Of a DNA stretch of 64,000 nt, positions 43,471-51,764 are shown in pieces. Source of the stretch: Flaviaestuariibacter flavus. GTDB lineage: Bacteria; Bacteroidota; Bacteroidia; Chitinophagales; Chitinophagaceae. The stretch spans positions 62,001-126,000 of the forward strand of contig NZ_SJZI01000052.1 of assembly GCF_004337505.1 (NCBI RefSeq). The letters run 5' to 3'. The notes under the pieces were generated by a model, which saw nothing but the letters and a program-made list of their open reading frames with translations, was not told the origin of the DNA and did no database searches. How positions within the stretch are numbered: the stretch's first letter is position 1; each line of letters opens with the position of its first letter. The translations under genes were made by a program, and so were the position numbers.

Positions 43471-44334
43471 ATGAAGTACCCCAAAGGATTTCTGGTATCG
43501 ATCGGGGGCGCCGAAGACAAAGGCGACCGTTCGGAATTGGACGAACGCTATGAACTGGATTTTTTTAAATACGGTATCCTGGAGAATGTCCGTGCGCTGA
43601 TGCGCAAAGAAAAGCCGCACGTTGAAGTGATCACCACTGCCTCCGGCATTCCCGACGATTATTTCCGCGAATATGAGAAAGCCTTCCGGAGCCTCGGTTT
43701 CGGTGAGGTGGGCCACCTGCGCATCCGCGACCGCAATGATGCCTGCGATCCCGCATTTCTTGAACGCCTCCGGCGCTGCGATGGCGTGATGATCTCCGGC
43801 GGCGACCAGTCGCGCCTCTGTGCCGTGCTGGGCGGCACACCCGTGTTCGACATCATCCGTGAGCGTTACCTCAACGAAGATTTCGTGGTTGCCGGTACTT
43901 CGGCCGGCGCCGCCTCGATGAGCAATACCATGATCAGCGGCGGCGACCCCGCGCGGGCCTATTTCAAGGGCGAGGTGCAACTGAGTATGGGCTTCGGCTT
44001 TATGAACGACGTCATTATCGATACGCACTTCGACAAGCGTGGTCGCTTCGGCCGTCTTGTGCAGGCCATCGCCACGCAGCCCGGAGCCATCGGCATCGGC
44101 CTTGGCGAAGACACCGGTATCATCGTGCAAGGCGGCACCCGCTGCCGCGCCATCGGGTCCTCGTCGGTGGTGGTGGTGGACGGGCACGACGTCTATTACA
44201 ACAACATCACCGAAGTACGGAAAAGCGCGCCCGTGTCGGTTGGCGGCCTCCGCGTGCACATCATGACCCACGCCGATGAGTTCGATATCGAAACGCGGAG
44301 GTTCAGCGGGAATAAGTTCGAAGAACACATTTAG
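43471..44334 (+). CDS. cphB: Cyanophycinase
   Basis: 287-residue serine exopeptidase (peptidase family S51) that releases beta-Asp-Arg from cyanophycin. The start at 43471 (MKYPKGFLVSIGGAEDKG) matches the family N-terminus; an ATG at 43393 would add a Cys-rich hydrophobic stretch that the family lacks, and I treat it as leader. The nucleophile is Ser144 in AGTSAGAASM, the glutamine-amidotransferase-like nucleophile elbow; GGDQSRL and GIGLGEDTGI also match the family. It is divergent from cphA with about 154 bp between starts, so a shared regulatory region is likely. Confidence 0.93.
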   Translation: MKYPKGFLVSIGGAEDKGDRSELDERYELDFFKYGILENVRALMRKEKPHVEVITTASGIPDDYFREYEKAFRSLGFGEVGHLRIRDRNDACDPAFLERLRRCDGVMISGGDQSRLCAVLGGTPVFDIIRERYLNEDFVVAGTSAGAASMSNTMISGGDPARAYFKGEVQLSMGFGFMNDVIIDTHFDKRGRFGRLVQAIATQPGAIGIGLGEDTGIIVQGGTRCRAIGSSSVVVVDGHDVYYNNITEVRKSAPVSVGGLRVHIMTHADEFDIETRRFSGNKFEEHI

Positions 44335-44376
44335 GGATCTCAGACGTCAGATCTCAGATCTGACGTCTGAGATCCT
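44335..44376. terminator. Long perfect dyad after cphB
   Basis: GGATCTCAGACGTCAGATC and GATCTGACGTCTGAGATCC form a 19-bp perfect stem with a three-base loop starting directly after the stop codon. There is no T-run, so it may be a weak terminator, an mRNA-stabilising hairpin or another repeat type. Related AGATCTC fragments occur near 40670. Confidence 0.6.
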
Positions 44377-44422
44377 GTCTAAGTGGCACGCTTTTTTGGG
44401 CTTTTATATTAAACAATCACCT

Positions 44423-44614
44423 ATGTCAGATAATAAAAATATGCGCGATGGGCGCGACCGAAGCCGTGTATCGGCGAGCGAGAAATACGAGGTGCAGCAC
44501 ATAGCCGAGAAGTTCAATGTGTCGGCAGAGGAAGTGCGCCGCATCATCAAAGAGGTGGGCAACAGCCGCGAGAAGATCGAAGAACGTCTTCGCGGCGGTG
44601 GCAACAGACGATAG
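44423..44614 (+). CDS. DUF3606-type small protein
   Basis: 63 residues, highly charged, starting MSDNKNMRDGRDRSRVS. The pattern D-x-R-D-R-S-R-V-S followed by EVQHIAEKFNVSAEEVRRII fits the DUF3606 family, short proteins with a helix-turn-helix-like helix pair. The ATG at 44423 was chosen because the longer frame would cross the preceding palindrome. It is followed by a good terminator, so it is a single-gene transcript or the end of the cphB transcript. The function of the family is unknown. Confidence 0.8.
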   Translation: MSDNKNMRDGRDRSRVSASEKYEVQHIAEKFNVSAEEVRRIIKEVGNSREKIEERLRGGGNRR

Positions 44615-44637
44615 GCTACTTTTGAATTGAGGAATAG

Positions 44638-44666
44638 GGCCGCCCTTTTGGGTGGCCTTTTGTTTT
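44638..44666 (+). terminator. Intrinsic terminator after the DUF3606 gene
   Basis: GGCCGCCC-TTTT-GGGTGGCC stem followed by TTTTGTTTT. Confidence 0.88.
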
Positions 44667-44679
44667 GTGGCCGGGATGG

Positions 44680-44800
44680 AGAGAAAGAACGCAGATTCTT
44701 TATGATCTGTTATGATGTGCGCTGATATCGGTACCAACATCCGCGTAAATCATAAACAATCTGCGTATTCCACTTCAGTGGAATCAGCGTGCTTTCTCTC
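44680..44800. repeat. Inverted-repeat element, AGAACGCAGATT family, copy C
   Basis: Starts AGAGAAAGAACGCAGATTC and ends CAGCGTGCTTTCTCTC. It contains GATATCGGTACCAACATCCG, the reverse complement of the core of copy B, and the hairpin ATTCCACTTCAGTGGAAT. Its right arm encodes the last residues and the stop codon of the hybrid kinase gene on the minus strand. Confidence 0.8.
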
Positions 44801-46472
44801 GTGCGCTTTGCGCATGGACCGCATTAATCTTCGCACATAGCTCATTCCGGTCGAAGGGCTTCACCACCGAATCGGTAAACCCGATGGCGGTGAGATCCTG
44901 CTCCTTGCTTACGAAGGCATCGGCGGTGATGGCGAAGATGGTTCCATTGTAGGCGAGCTCTTCACGCAGGCGGCGGGTGGCTTCGTAACCATCCATTACC
45001 GGCATCTGCAGATCCATAAAAATGATATCGTAGTTGCAGGCCCGGGCTTTTTCTAGCGCAAGGGCGCCATCCGCGGCATGGTCGGCCTCCACGCCCCACA
45101 GCTGCAGGTATTTGCGCAGCACCACCCAATTGAGCTGGTTGTCCTCCACCACCAGCACCCTGAGGTCGGAGAAGCGGGCACTGTCTTCCGGAGCGCACAC
45201 CCGCTTTGCTTCGGTGGCGCGTAGCGGCTTTTTGAAAATGAGGGTGAACGAAAAGCAGGAGCCCTCGCCCGGTGCCGATTGCAGGAAGATCTCCGATCCC
45301 TGCAGCTCGAGAAGTTTCTTGCTGATGGCGAGACCGAGGCCAGTGCCGCCAAACTGCCGGTTGATGCCCGCATGTGCCTGGCCGAATTCTTCAAACACCT
45401 TTTCCAGTTTGTCTTCGGCGATGCCGATGCCGGTATCCTTCACCGCAAAGTCAATCCCGTACCCGTCTTTGCTGCCGTTCTTAAAAGCTACACGAAGTTG
45501 CACGCTGCCTTCGTTGGTAAACTTGACGGCATTGCCCACCAGATTGTGCAGCACCTGTGTCAGCCGCGCCGGGTCGCCGTTGACCCATTCAGGCACCGAG
45601 GCTTCCACATTTACTTCCAGCAGCAGCCCCTTGTTGCGCGCGTTGACGGCATGGCCACGGCCGATCTCCTGCACCAGTTGCGGCAGGTTGAAGTCGATGC
45701 TTTCAAAGGTGAGGTTGGCGCCGGTGATCTTGTTGTAATCAAGAATATCGTTGACCACGTTGAGCAGGTGGTCGCCGGCAAAGCGGAGCGAGTTGAGGTA
45801 TTCGAGCTGGTCGGGGCGCGGGTTTTCGGTCAGAAGCAGGTTGGTCATCCCGATGATGCCGTTGAGCGGCGTCCGGATCTCGTGGCTCATGGTAGAGAGA
45901 AACTGCTTCTGCGTTTTCGATGCGATCTCGGCAAGCTGCTTTTGCTGGAGCTGCTCGCGGGCGATGCGTTTGAGCTGCGCGTTCTTCTTGCGGAACTCGA
46001 GCAGGAGGGAGGCCTGCCGGGCAAGCTTCAGCAGCGCCTCCTGCTGCACTTCGGAGAGCTGCCGTGGCCGGTCGTCGATGACGCACACGGTACCGAGCTT
46101 ATAGCCATTCTGTGATACGATGGGCGCGCCGGCATAAAAGCGGATATGCGGGTCGGTAAGTACAGAAGGAAGATCAAAGAAGCGCTCGTCTTCAAGTGTA
46201 TTCTCCACCACGAAGATGCCGTCCTGCAAAATGGCGTGGGCGCAGATGGCCTCGTCGCGCGGCGTTTCGGGAGCGGTAAGCCCCACACGCGCCTTGAACC
46301 ATTGCCGACCGCGATCCACAAGCGTCACCGTCGACATGGGAGTGCCGCAGATCATGCTGGCCAGTTCCACCAGCTCGTCGAAGTCGCGCTCGGCGGTGGT
46401 GTCGAGGATGTTGAAGGAATAAAGATCTTCAAGACGTTGCTGCTCGTTTTCAGGGAGGGCGGCGGGGATCAT
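44784..46472 (-). CDS. GAF-domain hybrid histidine kinase/response regulator
   Basis: 562-residue cytoplasmic hybrid sensor. GAF domain at residues about 25-165, histidine kinase with phospho-acceptor His197 in MSHEIRTPLNG and ATP-binding motifs GNAVKFT, DTGIGIA and GGTGLGLAIS, then a receiver domain (about 425-550) with acidic pair VVEDN, phospho-acceptor Asp487 in FMDLQMPVMDG and Lys in VVKPFD. No transmembrane segment and no HPt domain. Its C-terminal residues (REKAR) and stop codon are provided by a repeat arm. It lies between the cyanophycin genes and an ammonium transporter gene on the same strand; a role in nitrogen signalling is possible but only a guess. Confidence 0.9.
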   Translation of the reverse strand: MIPAALPENEQQRLEDLYSFNILDTTAERDFDELVELASMICGTPMSTVTLVDRGRQWFKARVGLTAPETPRDEAICAHAILQDGIFVVENTLEDERFFDLPSVLTDPHIRFYAGAPIVSQNGYKLGTVCVIDDRPRQLSEVQQEALLKLARQASLLLEFRKKNAQLKRIAREQLQQKQLAEIASKTQKQFLSTMSHEIRTPLNGIIGMTNLLLTENPRPDQLEYLNSLRFAGDHLLNVVNDILDYNKITGANLTFESIDFNLPQLVQEIGRGHAVNARNKGLLLEVNVEASVPEWVNGDPARLTQVLHNLVGNAVKFTNEGSVQLRVAFKNGSKDGYGIDFAVKDTGIGIAEDKLEKVFEEFGQAHAGINRQFGGTGLGLAISKKLLELQGSEIFLQSAPGEGSCFSFTLIFKKPLRATEAKRVCAPEDSARFSDLRVLVVEDNQLNWVVLRKYLQLWGVEADHAADGALALEKARACNYDIIFMDLQMPVMDGYEATRRLREELAYNGTIFAITADAFVSKEQDLTAIGFTDSVVKPFDRNELCAKINAVHAQSAREKAR

Positions 46473-46527
46473 GCGGCGGAGTTTCGGATGTAAATATATT
46501 TTAATCCGAGGACAACCGTCTTAAGGG

Positions 46528-46556
46528 TTCTGAGGTTCTGGGGTTCTGAGTTTAGG
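46528..46556. repeat. GGTTCTGG-type octamer tract
   Basis: Three to four copies of GGTTCTGR, matching the longer tract at 7443-7499. Confidence 0.55.
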
Positions 46557-46585
46557 GTGGTACCTTTTGAAAATAGGAGCTGTGC

Positions 46586-47959
46586 TTACAACCGCTCGCC
46601 GTGCTGGCTCTGGTCGAGACCAATACGTTCTTCATCATCCGATACGCGGAGCGGCTTGATGGCATCGGTGATCTTCAGCAGCAGCAGCGTTCCTCCGAAC
46701 GCAAACACCGATACACCCACGAGCGCGCCGAGCTGCACCAGGAAGAGGCGCGTTTCGCCAAAGAAAAGCCCGTTGCTGCTTACCATGCTGTTTACGCTCT
46801 TGTGCGCGAACACACCGGTGAGCAGCATGCCCGTGATGCCGCCCATGCCGTGGCAGGGAAATACGTCGAGCGTATCGTCGATATTGGTGCGGCTGCGCAG
46901 GATGACCATGATGTTGGAAACAACAGCGCTGCCCAGCCCGATGAGGATGGAATGCGGTATGGTGACAAAGCCCGCCGCCGGCGTGATGGCAACGAGGCCC
47001 ACCACCGCGCCGATGCAGGTGCCCATGGCCGACATCTTCTTGCCCCGCGCCGCGTCGAACACGATCCACCCGAAGGCGGCGGCTGCCGAGGCCGTGGTGG
47101 TGGTGGCCAGGGCAATGGCGGCCGTGCCGTTGGCAGCAAAGGCCGAGCCCGCATTGAAGCCAAACCACCCGAACCAGAGCAGGCCGGTGCCGAGCAGCAC
47201 GTAGGTGATGCGCGCGGGGTTGTGTACCGGTTCGGCGCGTTTCTTCATATAAAGCGCGCTGGCAAGCGCGGCCCAGCCGGCGCTCATATGCACCACGGTG
47301 CCGCCGGCGAAGTCGAGCACACCGAGCTGGGCAAGCAGGCCCCCGGGATGCCAGGTGGCGTGGGCGAGCGGGCAGTATATGAACAGGGAGAAAAGCACGA
47401 TGAAAAGGAGGTAGGAGCTGAAGCGGATGCGCTCCGCAAAAGCACCGGTGATAAGCGCCGGCGTAACGATGGCGAATTTGAGCTGGAAAATGACGAAAAG
47501 CACCAGCGGGATGGTCGGTGCCAGCCGGAAGGGAGCGCCGTCGAATACGTGGCGCAACATAAAGAAAGTGCGCGGGTCGCCGACTACGCCGCCGACCGAG
47601 TCGCCGAAGGAAAGCGAGAAGCCTACCATCACCCAGAGCATCGTGATCACAACCATGCAGATAAAGCTTTGGAGCATGGTGGAGAGCACGTTTTTCTTGT
47701 TTACCATCCCACCATAAAAGAAGGCGAGGCCGGGCGTCATGATCAGCACGAGGGCGGTTGCGGTGAGCATCCAGGCCGTGTCGGCCGCGTTGATGCCGGT
47801 GCTGGCGCTGCCCGCGGGAAGGGCGGGCACCAGCAGGCAGAGCGCCGGCACTGCTGCCAATACCAATACGGGCAGGAGGGACAGCCGGCGACGCGAAGGG
47901 CGGCCGTTGGCGGCGGGAGCTGCCGCGGGCGGGGCGATAACGATCGTTTCGTTTTGCAT
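46586..47959 (-). CDS. amt: Ammonium transporter (Amt family)
   Basis: 457-residue inner-membrane channel for ammonium/ammonia with about eleven transmembrane helices after a first hydrophobic segment that may be a signal peptide (residues about 25-50). Family motifs: TALVLIMTPGLAFFYGGMV, HATWHPGG, GGTVVHMSAGWAALA (first pore His) and FPCHGMGGITGMLLTG (second pore His region). No glnB/glnK regulator gene is adjacent, although amt-glnK pairs are common. It is plausibly linked in function to the nearby cyanophycin nitrogen store. The start at 47957-47959 follows a 100-bp region without a clear promoter motif. Confidence 0.93.
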   Translation of the reverse strand: MQNETIVIAPPAAAPAANGRPSRRRLSLLPVLVLAAVPALCLLVPALPAGSASTGINAADTAWMLTATALVLIMTPGLAFFYGGMVNKKNVLSTMLQSFICMVVITMLWVMVGFSLSFGDSVGGVVGDPRTFFMLRHVFDGAPFRLAPTIPLVLFVIFQLKFAIVTPALITGAFAERIRFSSYLLFIVLFSLFIYCPLAHATWHPGGLLAQLGVLDFAGGTVVHMSAGWAALASALYMKKRAEPVHNPARITYVLLGTGLLWFGWFGFNAGSAFAANGTAAIALATTTTASAAAAFGWIVFDAARGKKMSAMGTCIGAVVGLVAITPAAGFVTIPHSILIGLGSAVVSNIMVILRSRTNIDDTLDVFPCHGMGGITGMLLTGVFAHKSVNSMVSSNGLFFGETRLFLVQLGALVGVSVFAFGGTLLLLKITDAIKPLRVSDDEERIGLDQSQHGERL

Positions 47960-48094
47960 CGCTGTTAAAGTTATTTAAATTAGTACCCGGGTGACGCCCC
48001 GCGTAGCCCGCTTCACCGAACGATTGCAGGCTTTTTTATCATCCTGAATGACGGCACCGTACGGCCCCGGCCTTTCCCGTGCTGCAATTCGGCG

Positions 48095-48102
48095 TAATTT
48101 TG
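48095..48102 (+). promoter_or_regulatory. -7 element almost touching the start codon
   Basis: TAATTTTG matches TAnnTTTG and ends only five bases before the ATG at 48108. The usual distance to the transcription start would put that start on or next to the A of ATG. A TTTC at 48073-48076 stands at a -33-like distance. Confidence 0.45.
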
Positions 48103-48107
48103 CTACG

Positions 48108-49781
48108 ATGCCCAACCGATCGAGTGACGACCTGTTCAACCTGATTCATTCGCTGCAAAAGGCGGAGAAAAGGAACTTCAAGCTGTATATCACGCGGAAC
48201 TCCTCCAACGAGGACCTCAAGATCGTGCACCTTTTCGACGCGCTCGATAAGATGAAGGATTACGACGAAGCGCAGCTCCTGAAGCGTGTGCCTTCGATCA
48301 AAAAGCAGCAGCTGTCCAACAGCAAGGCGCACCTGTACCGCCAGCTCCTGGCATCCCTGCGCCTGCTGAGCAACGATGAGAACATCGACATCCAGCTGCA
48401 CGAGCAGCTCGATTATGCCCGCATCCTGTACAATAAAGGTCTTTACCTGCAAAGCCTCCGCATCCTGGAGCGTCTTAAGGAAACGGCAAAGTCCTATAAC
48501 CAGGATTCTTTCCTGATCCAGATCATTTCACTCGAAAAGAAGATCGAGGTGCTGCACATCACCCGCTCCATGGAAGGCCGCGCGGAGCAACTGACGCAGG
48601 AAGCGCAGGAGATCAATGAAAAGCGGCGCATCATCACGCACCTGTCCAACCTGTCGCTGCAGCTTTACAGCTGGTATATCCAGAACGGTCATGCCCGCAA
48701 CGAGCAGGATGAAGCGGATGTGAAGGAGTTCTTCCGCAACCGCATCAACCGCGCCCTGCGGGTAGCCGCCAAGCACCTTGTGCCGGGTCTGGAAACGACG
48801 CTTCCCGAAGGCACTACGGCCGCCGAGCTCGCCAAGATGGGCGTGAATACGGGCGAGCTGGCGAAGATGGGCTTTTACGAAGCGCTCTACCTCTACCAGA
48901 GCTATATGTGGTTTGCCTTTATCCGGCAGGACTTTATCCAGTACTACCGCTACGTGCAGAAATGGGTGGATCTCTTTCACCAGAACCCGCAGATGATCCA
49001 GGTGGAGACGGGGCATTATATCAAGGGGCTGCACAACCTGTGCAATGCCCACTTCGACCTGCGCAACTTCAGCGGGTTCCAGGAGACCCTCGACCGCTTC
49101 GAGGCCTTTGCCGCTTCCGACATCGTGCAGAAGAACCACAACAACCGGGTGCAGGTCTTTATCTACCTTACCACGGCGCGCATCAACCAGCATTTCATGG
49201 AAGGCACCTTCCGCGAGGGGCTGGCGCTGGTGCCCTATGTGGAGCAGATGCTGGAAGAATACAACGGCTTTATCGACCGCCACCGCGTGCTGGTATTTTA
49301 CTATAAGATCGCGTCCCTGTACTTCGGTTCGGGCGATTATGAGAAGGCCATCGACTACGTGCACAAGATCATTCACTGGAAGGTAGACCTGCGCAACGAC
49401 CTGCAGTGCTATGCCCGCCTGCTGCACCTGCTGGCACACTACGAGCTGGGCAACTACGACCTGATGGAATACTTGGTGCGCTCGGTGTACCGCTATATGG
49501 CCAAGATGCAGAACCTGACCGTGATCGAGGAGCAGATGTTCGCCTTCCTGCGCCAGCATTTTCATCATTCGCCGCGCAAGGTGCACGAGGCCTTCCGCAC
49601 CCTGCTGGAGCAGATGAAGCGCTATGAGAAAAGCCGCTTCGAAACACGCGCCTTTGCTTACCTCGACATCATCTCCTGGCTCGAAGCCAAGGTGCACCAG
49701 AAATCGATGGCGCAGGTGATCCACGAGAAGTTTCTTAAAAACAAGCGAACGACGGCGACGGGCCGTAAGGTGGTGGTGTAA
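48108..49781 (+). CDS. Large all-helical protein of unknown function (557 residues)
   Basis: 557 residues starting MPNRSSDDLFNLIHSLQ. It is entirely alpha-helical with repeated helix pairs rich in Tyr and Leu (YNKGLYLQSLRILERLKE, YFGSGDYEKAIDYVHKI), suggesting a tetratricopeptide-like solenoid. No signal peptide or membrane segment, and a basic tail KNKRTTATGRKVVV. The N-terminus (KAEKRNFKLY) and the SIKKQQLSNSKAHLYRQLL segment look well conserved in style but I know no named family. The start was set at 48108 because the upstream extension is low-complexity and lies across a promoter-like element. Probably an intracellular scaffold; function unknown. Confidence 0.8.
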   Translation: MPNRSSDDLFNLIHSLQKAEKRNFKLYITRNSSNEDLKIVHLFDALDKMKDYDEAQLLKRVPSIKKQQLSNSKAHLYRQLLASLRLLSNDENIDIQLHEQLDYARILYNKGLYLQSLRILERLKETAKSYNQDSFLIQIISLEKKIEVLHITRSMEGRAEQLTQEAQEINEKRRIITHLSNLSLQLYSWYIQNGHARNEQDEADVKEFFRNRINRALRVAAKHLVPGLETTLPEGTTAAELAKMGVNTGELAKMGFYEALYLYQSYMWFAFIRQDFIQYYRYVQKWVDLFHQNPQMIQVETGHYIKGLHNLCNAHFDLRNFSGFQETLDRFEAFAASDIVQKNHNNRVQVFIYLTTARINQHFMEGTFREGLALVPYVEQMLEEYNGFIDRHRVLVFYYKIASLYFGSGDYEKAIDYVHKIIHWKVDLRNDLQCYARLLHLLAHYELGNYDLMEYLVRSVYRYMAKMQNLTVIEEQMFAFLRQHFHHSPRKVHEAFRTLLEQMKRYEKSRFETRAFAYLDIISWLEAKVHQKSMAQVIHEKFLKNKRTTATGRKVVV

Positions 49782-49979
49782 CCTCACCCCAGACCTCACC
49801 CCCGGCCCCTCTCCGGGATAGTTATTTCTATTTCGAACAGTCTTTTGTTTGGCCTGGATAATAAACTGGATAATATCCGCTCTTTGCTTTGGAGCTCAAT
49901 CAGCGTAAAGGTTCAAATAGTAATGAATGTTGAACTGAGGCACCCCTCTCCGTCCCGGAGAGGGGCCGGGGGTGAGGTA
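49781..49979. repeat. Inverted CCCCTCTCC-type repeat element
   Basis: CCTCACCCCCGGCCCCTCTC near 49792-49816 is mirrored by GGAGAGGGGCCGGGGGTGAG at about 49957-49977, with an inner CTCTCCGTCCCGGAGAG hairpin beside the right arm. The 140 bp between are AT-rich and carry no gene that I can support. Confidence 0.65.
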
Positions 49980-50006
49980 AAAAAAGCCCCGACGGCAGCG
50001 TCGGGG
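49979..50006 (-). terminator. Intrinsic terminator of the 31-residue gene
   Basis: On the minus strand, CCCCGAC / GTCGGGG with inner G-C closure is followed by seven T. It lies 26 bases after the stop of the small ORF at 50032-50127 and cannot serve any other minus-strand gene. Confidence 0.85.
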
Positions 50007-50031
50007 ATCGATAAATTAATTATGTAGGGAA

Positions 50032-50127
50032 TTAGCTTTTCCGCTGATTGTTTTTTACCGGGACGGGAACGAGCACAGGCTTTTTGTTCAAACCAAGCAG
50101 CACAGCGATTACTTCTCTCAGGCTCAT
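50032..50127 (-). CDS. Tiny protein of 31 residues with its own terminator
   Basis: An ATG at 50125-50127 opens a 31-codon frame: MSLREVIAVLLGLNKK, then PVLVPVPVKNNQRKS. The N-terminal half is an amphipathic helix; the second half has alternating Pro and Val and a basic tail. A strong intrinsic terminator follows 26 bases after the stop, on the same strand, which is the main evidence that a short transcript is made here. Upstream on the minus strand TAACTTGG is a poor -7 candidate. There is no known family that I recognise. It could also be the coding part of a small regulatory RNA. Confidence 0.6.
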   Translation of the reverse strand: MSLREVIAVLLGLNKKPVLVPVPVKNNQRKS

Positions 50128-50255
50128 GTAGGTAGGGTTTTTATTTGTTTGAATCTGGAACCAAGTTACGACCGATACATTTATGTGTCGTGTTAAAACG
50201 CAAAAAGGAGAAAGATATTTCGGGCGCTACTTTATTTGTCCTAGTTTTTCGCCCG

Positions 50256-51536
50256 ATGCAGTCAACTGATAACTCCCGGGCGGGCCACCGTCGCCGCCTC
50301 CGGGCCATTGCCGGCGGTTCGGCGGGCAACCTGGTGGAATGGTACGATTGGTATGCCTACGCGGCTTTTTCCCTGTATTTCTCCCCCCGTTTTTTCCCGG
50401 GCGCCGACCCGACCGCGCAGCTGCTCAATTCCGCCGGCATTTTCGCAGTCGGCTTCTTCATGCGCCCGATCGGCGCCTGGCTCTTCGGGCGTCTTGCCGA
50501 CCGGAAAGGCCGCAAACTGTCGATGACCCTTTCGATCCTGCTCATGAGTTTCGGGTCACTGCTCATTGCCTGTACCCCGGCCTATGACCGCATCGGTTTC
50601 TGGGCGCCGGTCATTCTTTTTTCGGCCCGCCTGCTGCAGGGCCTGAGCGTCGGCGGTGAATACGGCACCTCCGCCACCTACCTCTCCGAAATGGCGCACA
50701 GCAGGCACCGCGGCTTCTACTCGAGCTTTCAGTATGTGACGCTGATCGGCGGACAGCTGGTGGCTCTTGCCGTACAATTGCTGCTCCAGCGCCTTCTGCC
50801 CGAATCCGGGCTGCGGGACTGGGGTTGGCGGATCCCGTTTTTCATCGGCGCCGCCCTCGCGGTGTTCGTCTTTTACCTGCGCCGCCACCTTGAAGAAACC
50901 GAGGCCTTTGCCGAGGCGCAGGAGTATGCAGGCACAGGCTCCCTGCGCGAATTGATGCGGCATCCCAGGGCAGTGGGCATTGTGGTGGGTATGACGATGG
51001 GAGGTACGCTCGCCTTTTACACCTGGTCGGTTTATATGCAAAAGTTCCTGGTCAATACGGTGCACCTGCCGCTGGCCACGGCAACCCGCCTTTCGTTCTG
51101 GAGCCTGCTGATCTTCGCGGCCTTGCAGCCCGCTTTCGGCGCCCTGTCCGACCGCATCGGGCGTAGGCCTTTGCTGCTCGCATTTGGCTTCGGCGGCACG
51201 CTGGCTACCTACCCGCTGCTGCTGGCGCTGAGCCACGTGACCACACCCGGGGCTGCCTTTGCGCTGATGCTGCTGGGGTTGCTGCTGGTGAGCGGCTATA
51301 CTTCCATTAACGCGGTTGTTAAAGCAGAGCTCTTTCCCGCCGGGGTGCGTGCCCTGGGTGTCGGCTTCCCCTACGCGATCGCCGCAGCCGTTTTTGGAGG
51401 CACGGCCGAGTATGTTGCGCTTTGGGCCAAAAAAGCCGGTCATGAAACCTGGTTTTACCTTTATGTATCTGCCTGCGTTTGCTGTTCGCTCATCGTTTAC
51501 CTGCGGATGCGCGAAACGGGCCGGACCACACTCTGA
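50256..51536 (+). CDS. MFS transporter, metabolite:H+ symporter type
   Basis: 426-residue major-facilitator transporter with 12 predicted helices, of the MHS group (alpha-ketoglutarate permease KgtP, proline/betaine ProP and relatives). Signatures: GNLVEWYDWYAYA in helix 1, FGRLADRKGRK in the loop between helices 2 and 3, RLLQGLSVGGEYG in helix 4 and DRIGRRPLL in the central loop. It probably imports a carboxylate or compatible solute with protons; the substrate is not deducible. The start at 50256 (MQSTDNSRAGHRRR) was chosen because the family motif follows at the usual distance; an upstream ATG at 50145 adds an unrelated stretch. Confidence 0.88.
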   Translation: MQSTDNSRAGHRRRLRAIAGGSAGNLVEWYDWYAYAAFSLYFSPRFFPGADPTAQLLNSAGIFAVGFFMRPIGAWLFGRLADRKGRKLSMTLSILLMSFGSLLIACTPAYDRIGFWAPVILFSARLLQGLSVGGEYGTSATYLSEMAHSRHRGFYSSFQYVTLIGGQLVALAVQLLLQRLLPESGLRDWGWRIPFFIGAALAVFVFYLRRHLEETEAFAEAQEYAGTGSLRELMRHPRAVGIVVGMTMGGTLAFYTWSVYMQKFLVNTVHLPLATATRLSFWSLLIFAALQPAFGALSDRIGRRPLLLAFGFGGTLATYPLLLALSHVTTPGAAFALMLLGLLLVSGYTSINAVVKAELFPAGVRALGVGFPYAIAAAVFGGTAEYVALWAKKAGHETWFYLYVSACVCCSLIVYLRMRETGRTTL

Positions 51537-51664
51537 ATCCACTTCTTTTAACAAAGCTGAAAATACTTGGCCGTTCCATCCGGATCAGGCGCAAATGCCG
51601 GACCAGCAAGGGTTTACGCGGCTCAGCGGCTTTTTCCCGGTGCCAGAAACAATGGTAGTAGAGC

Positions 51665-51695
51665 TTGTTTTACCCTAATGGTAATTGTAGTTTTA
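51665..51695 (+). promoter_or_regulatory. Candidate promoter of the 59-residue gene
   Basis: TTG at 51665-51667, 20 bases, then TAGTTTTA at 51688-51695. This is close to the Bacteroidota TTG-N(19-20)-TAnnTTTG layout, with a final A instead of G. It lies 69 bases before the ATG. Confidence 0.4.
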
Positions 51696-51764
51696 CAATG
51701 TCACCAGAAACACTTAAGGTGGCATACGGCCAATCAATTATTCACCACAAAAAACCAAGGCGAG

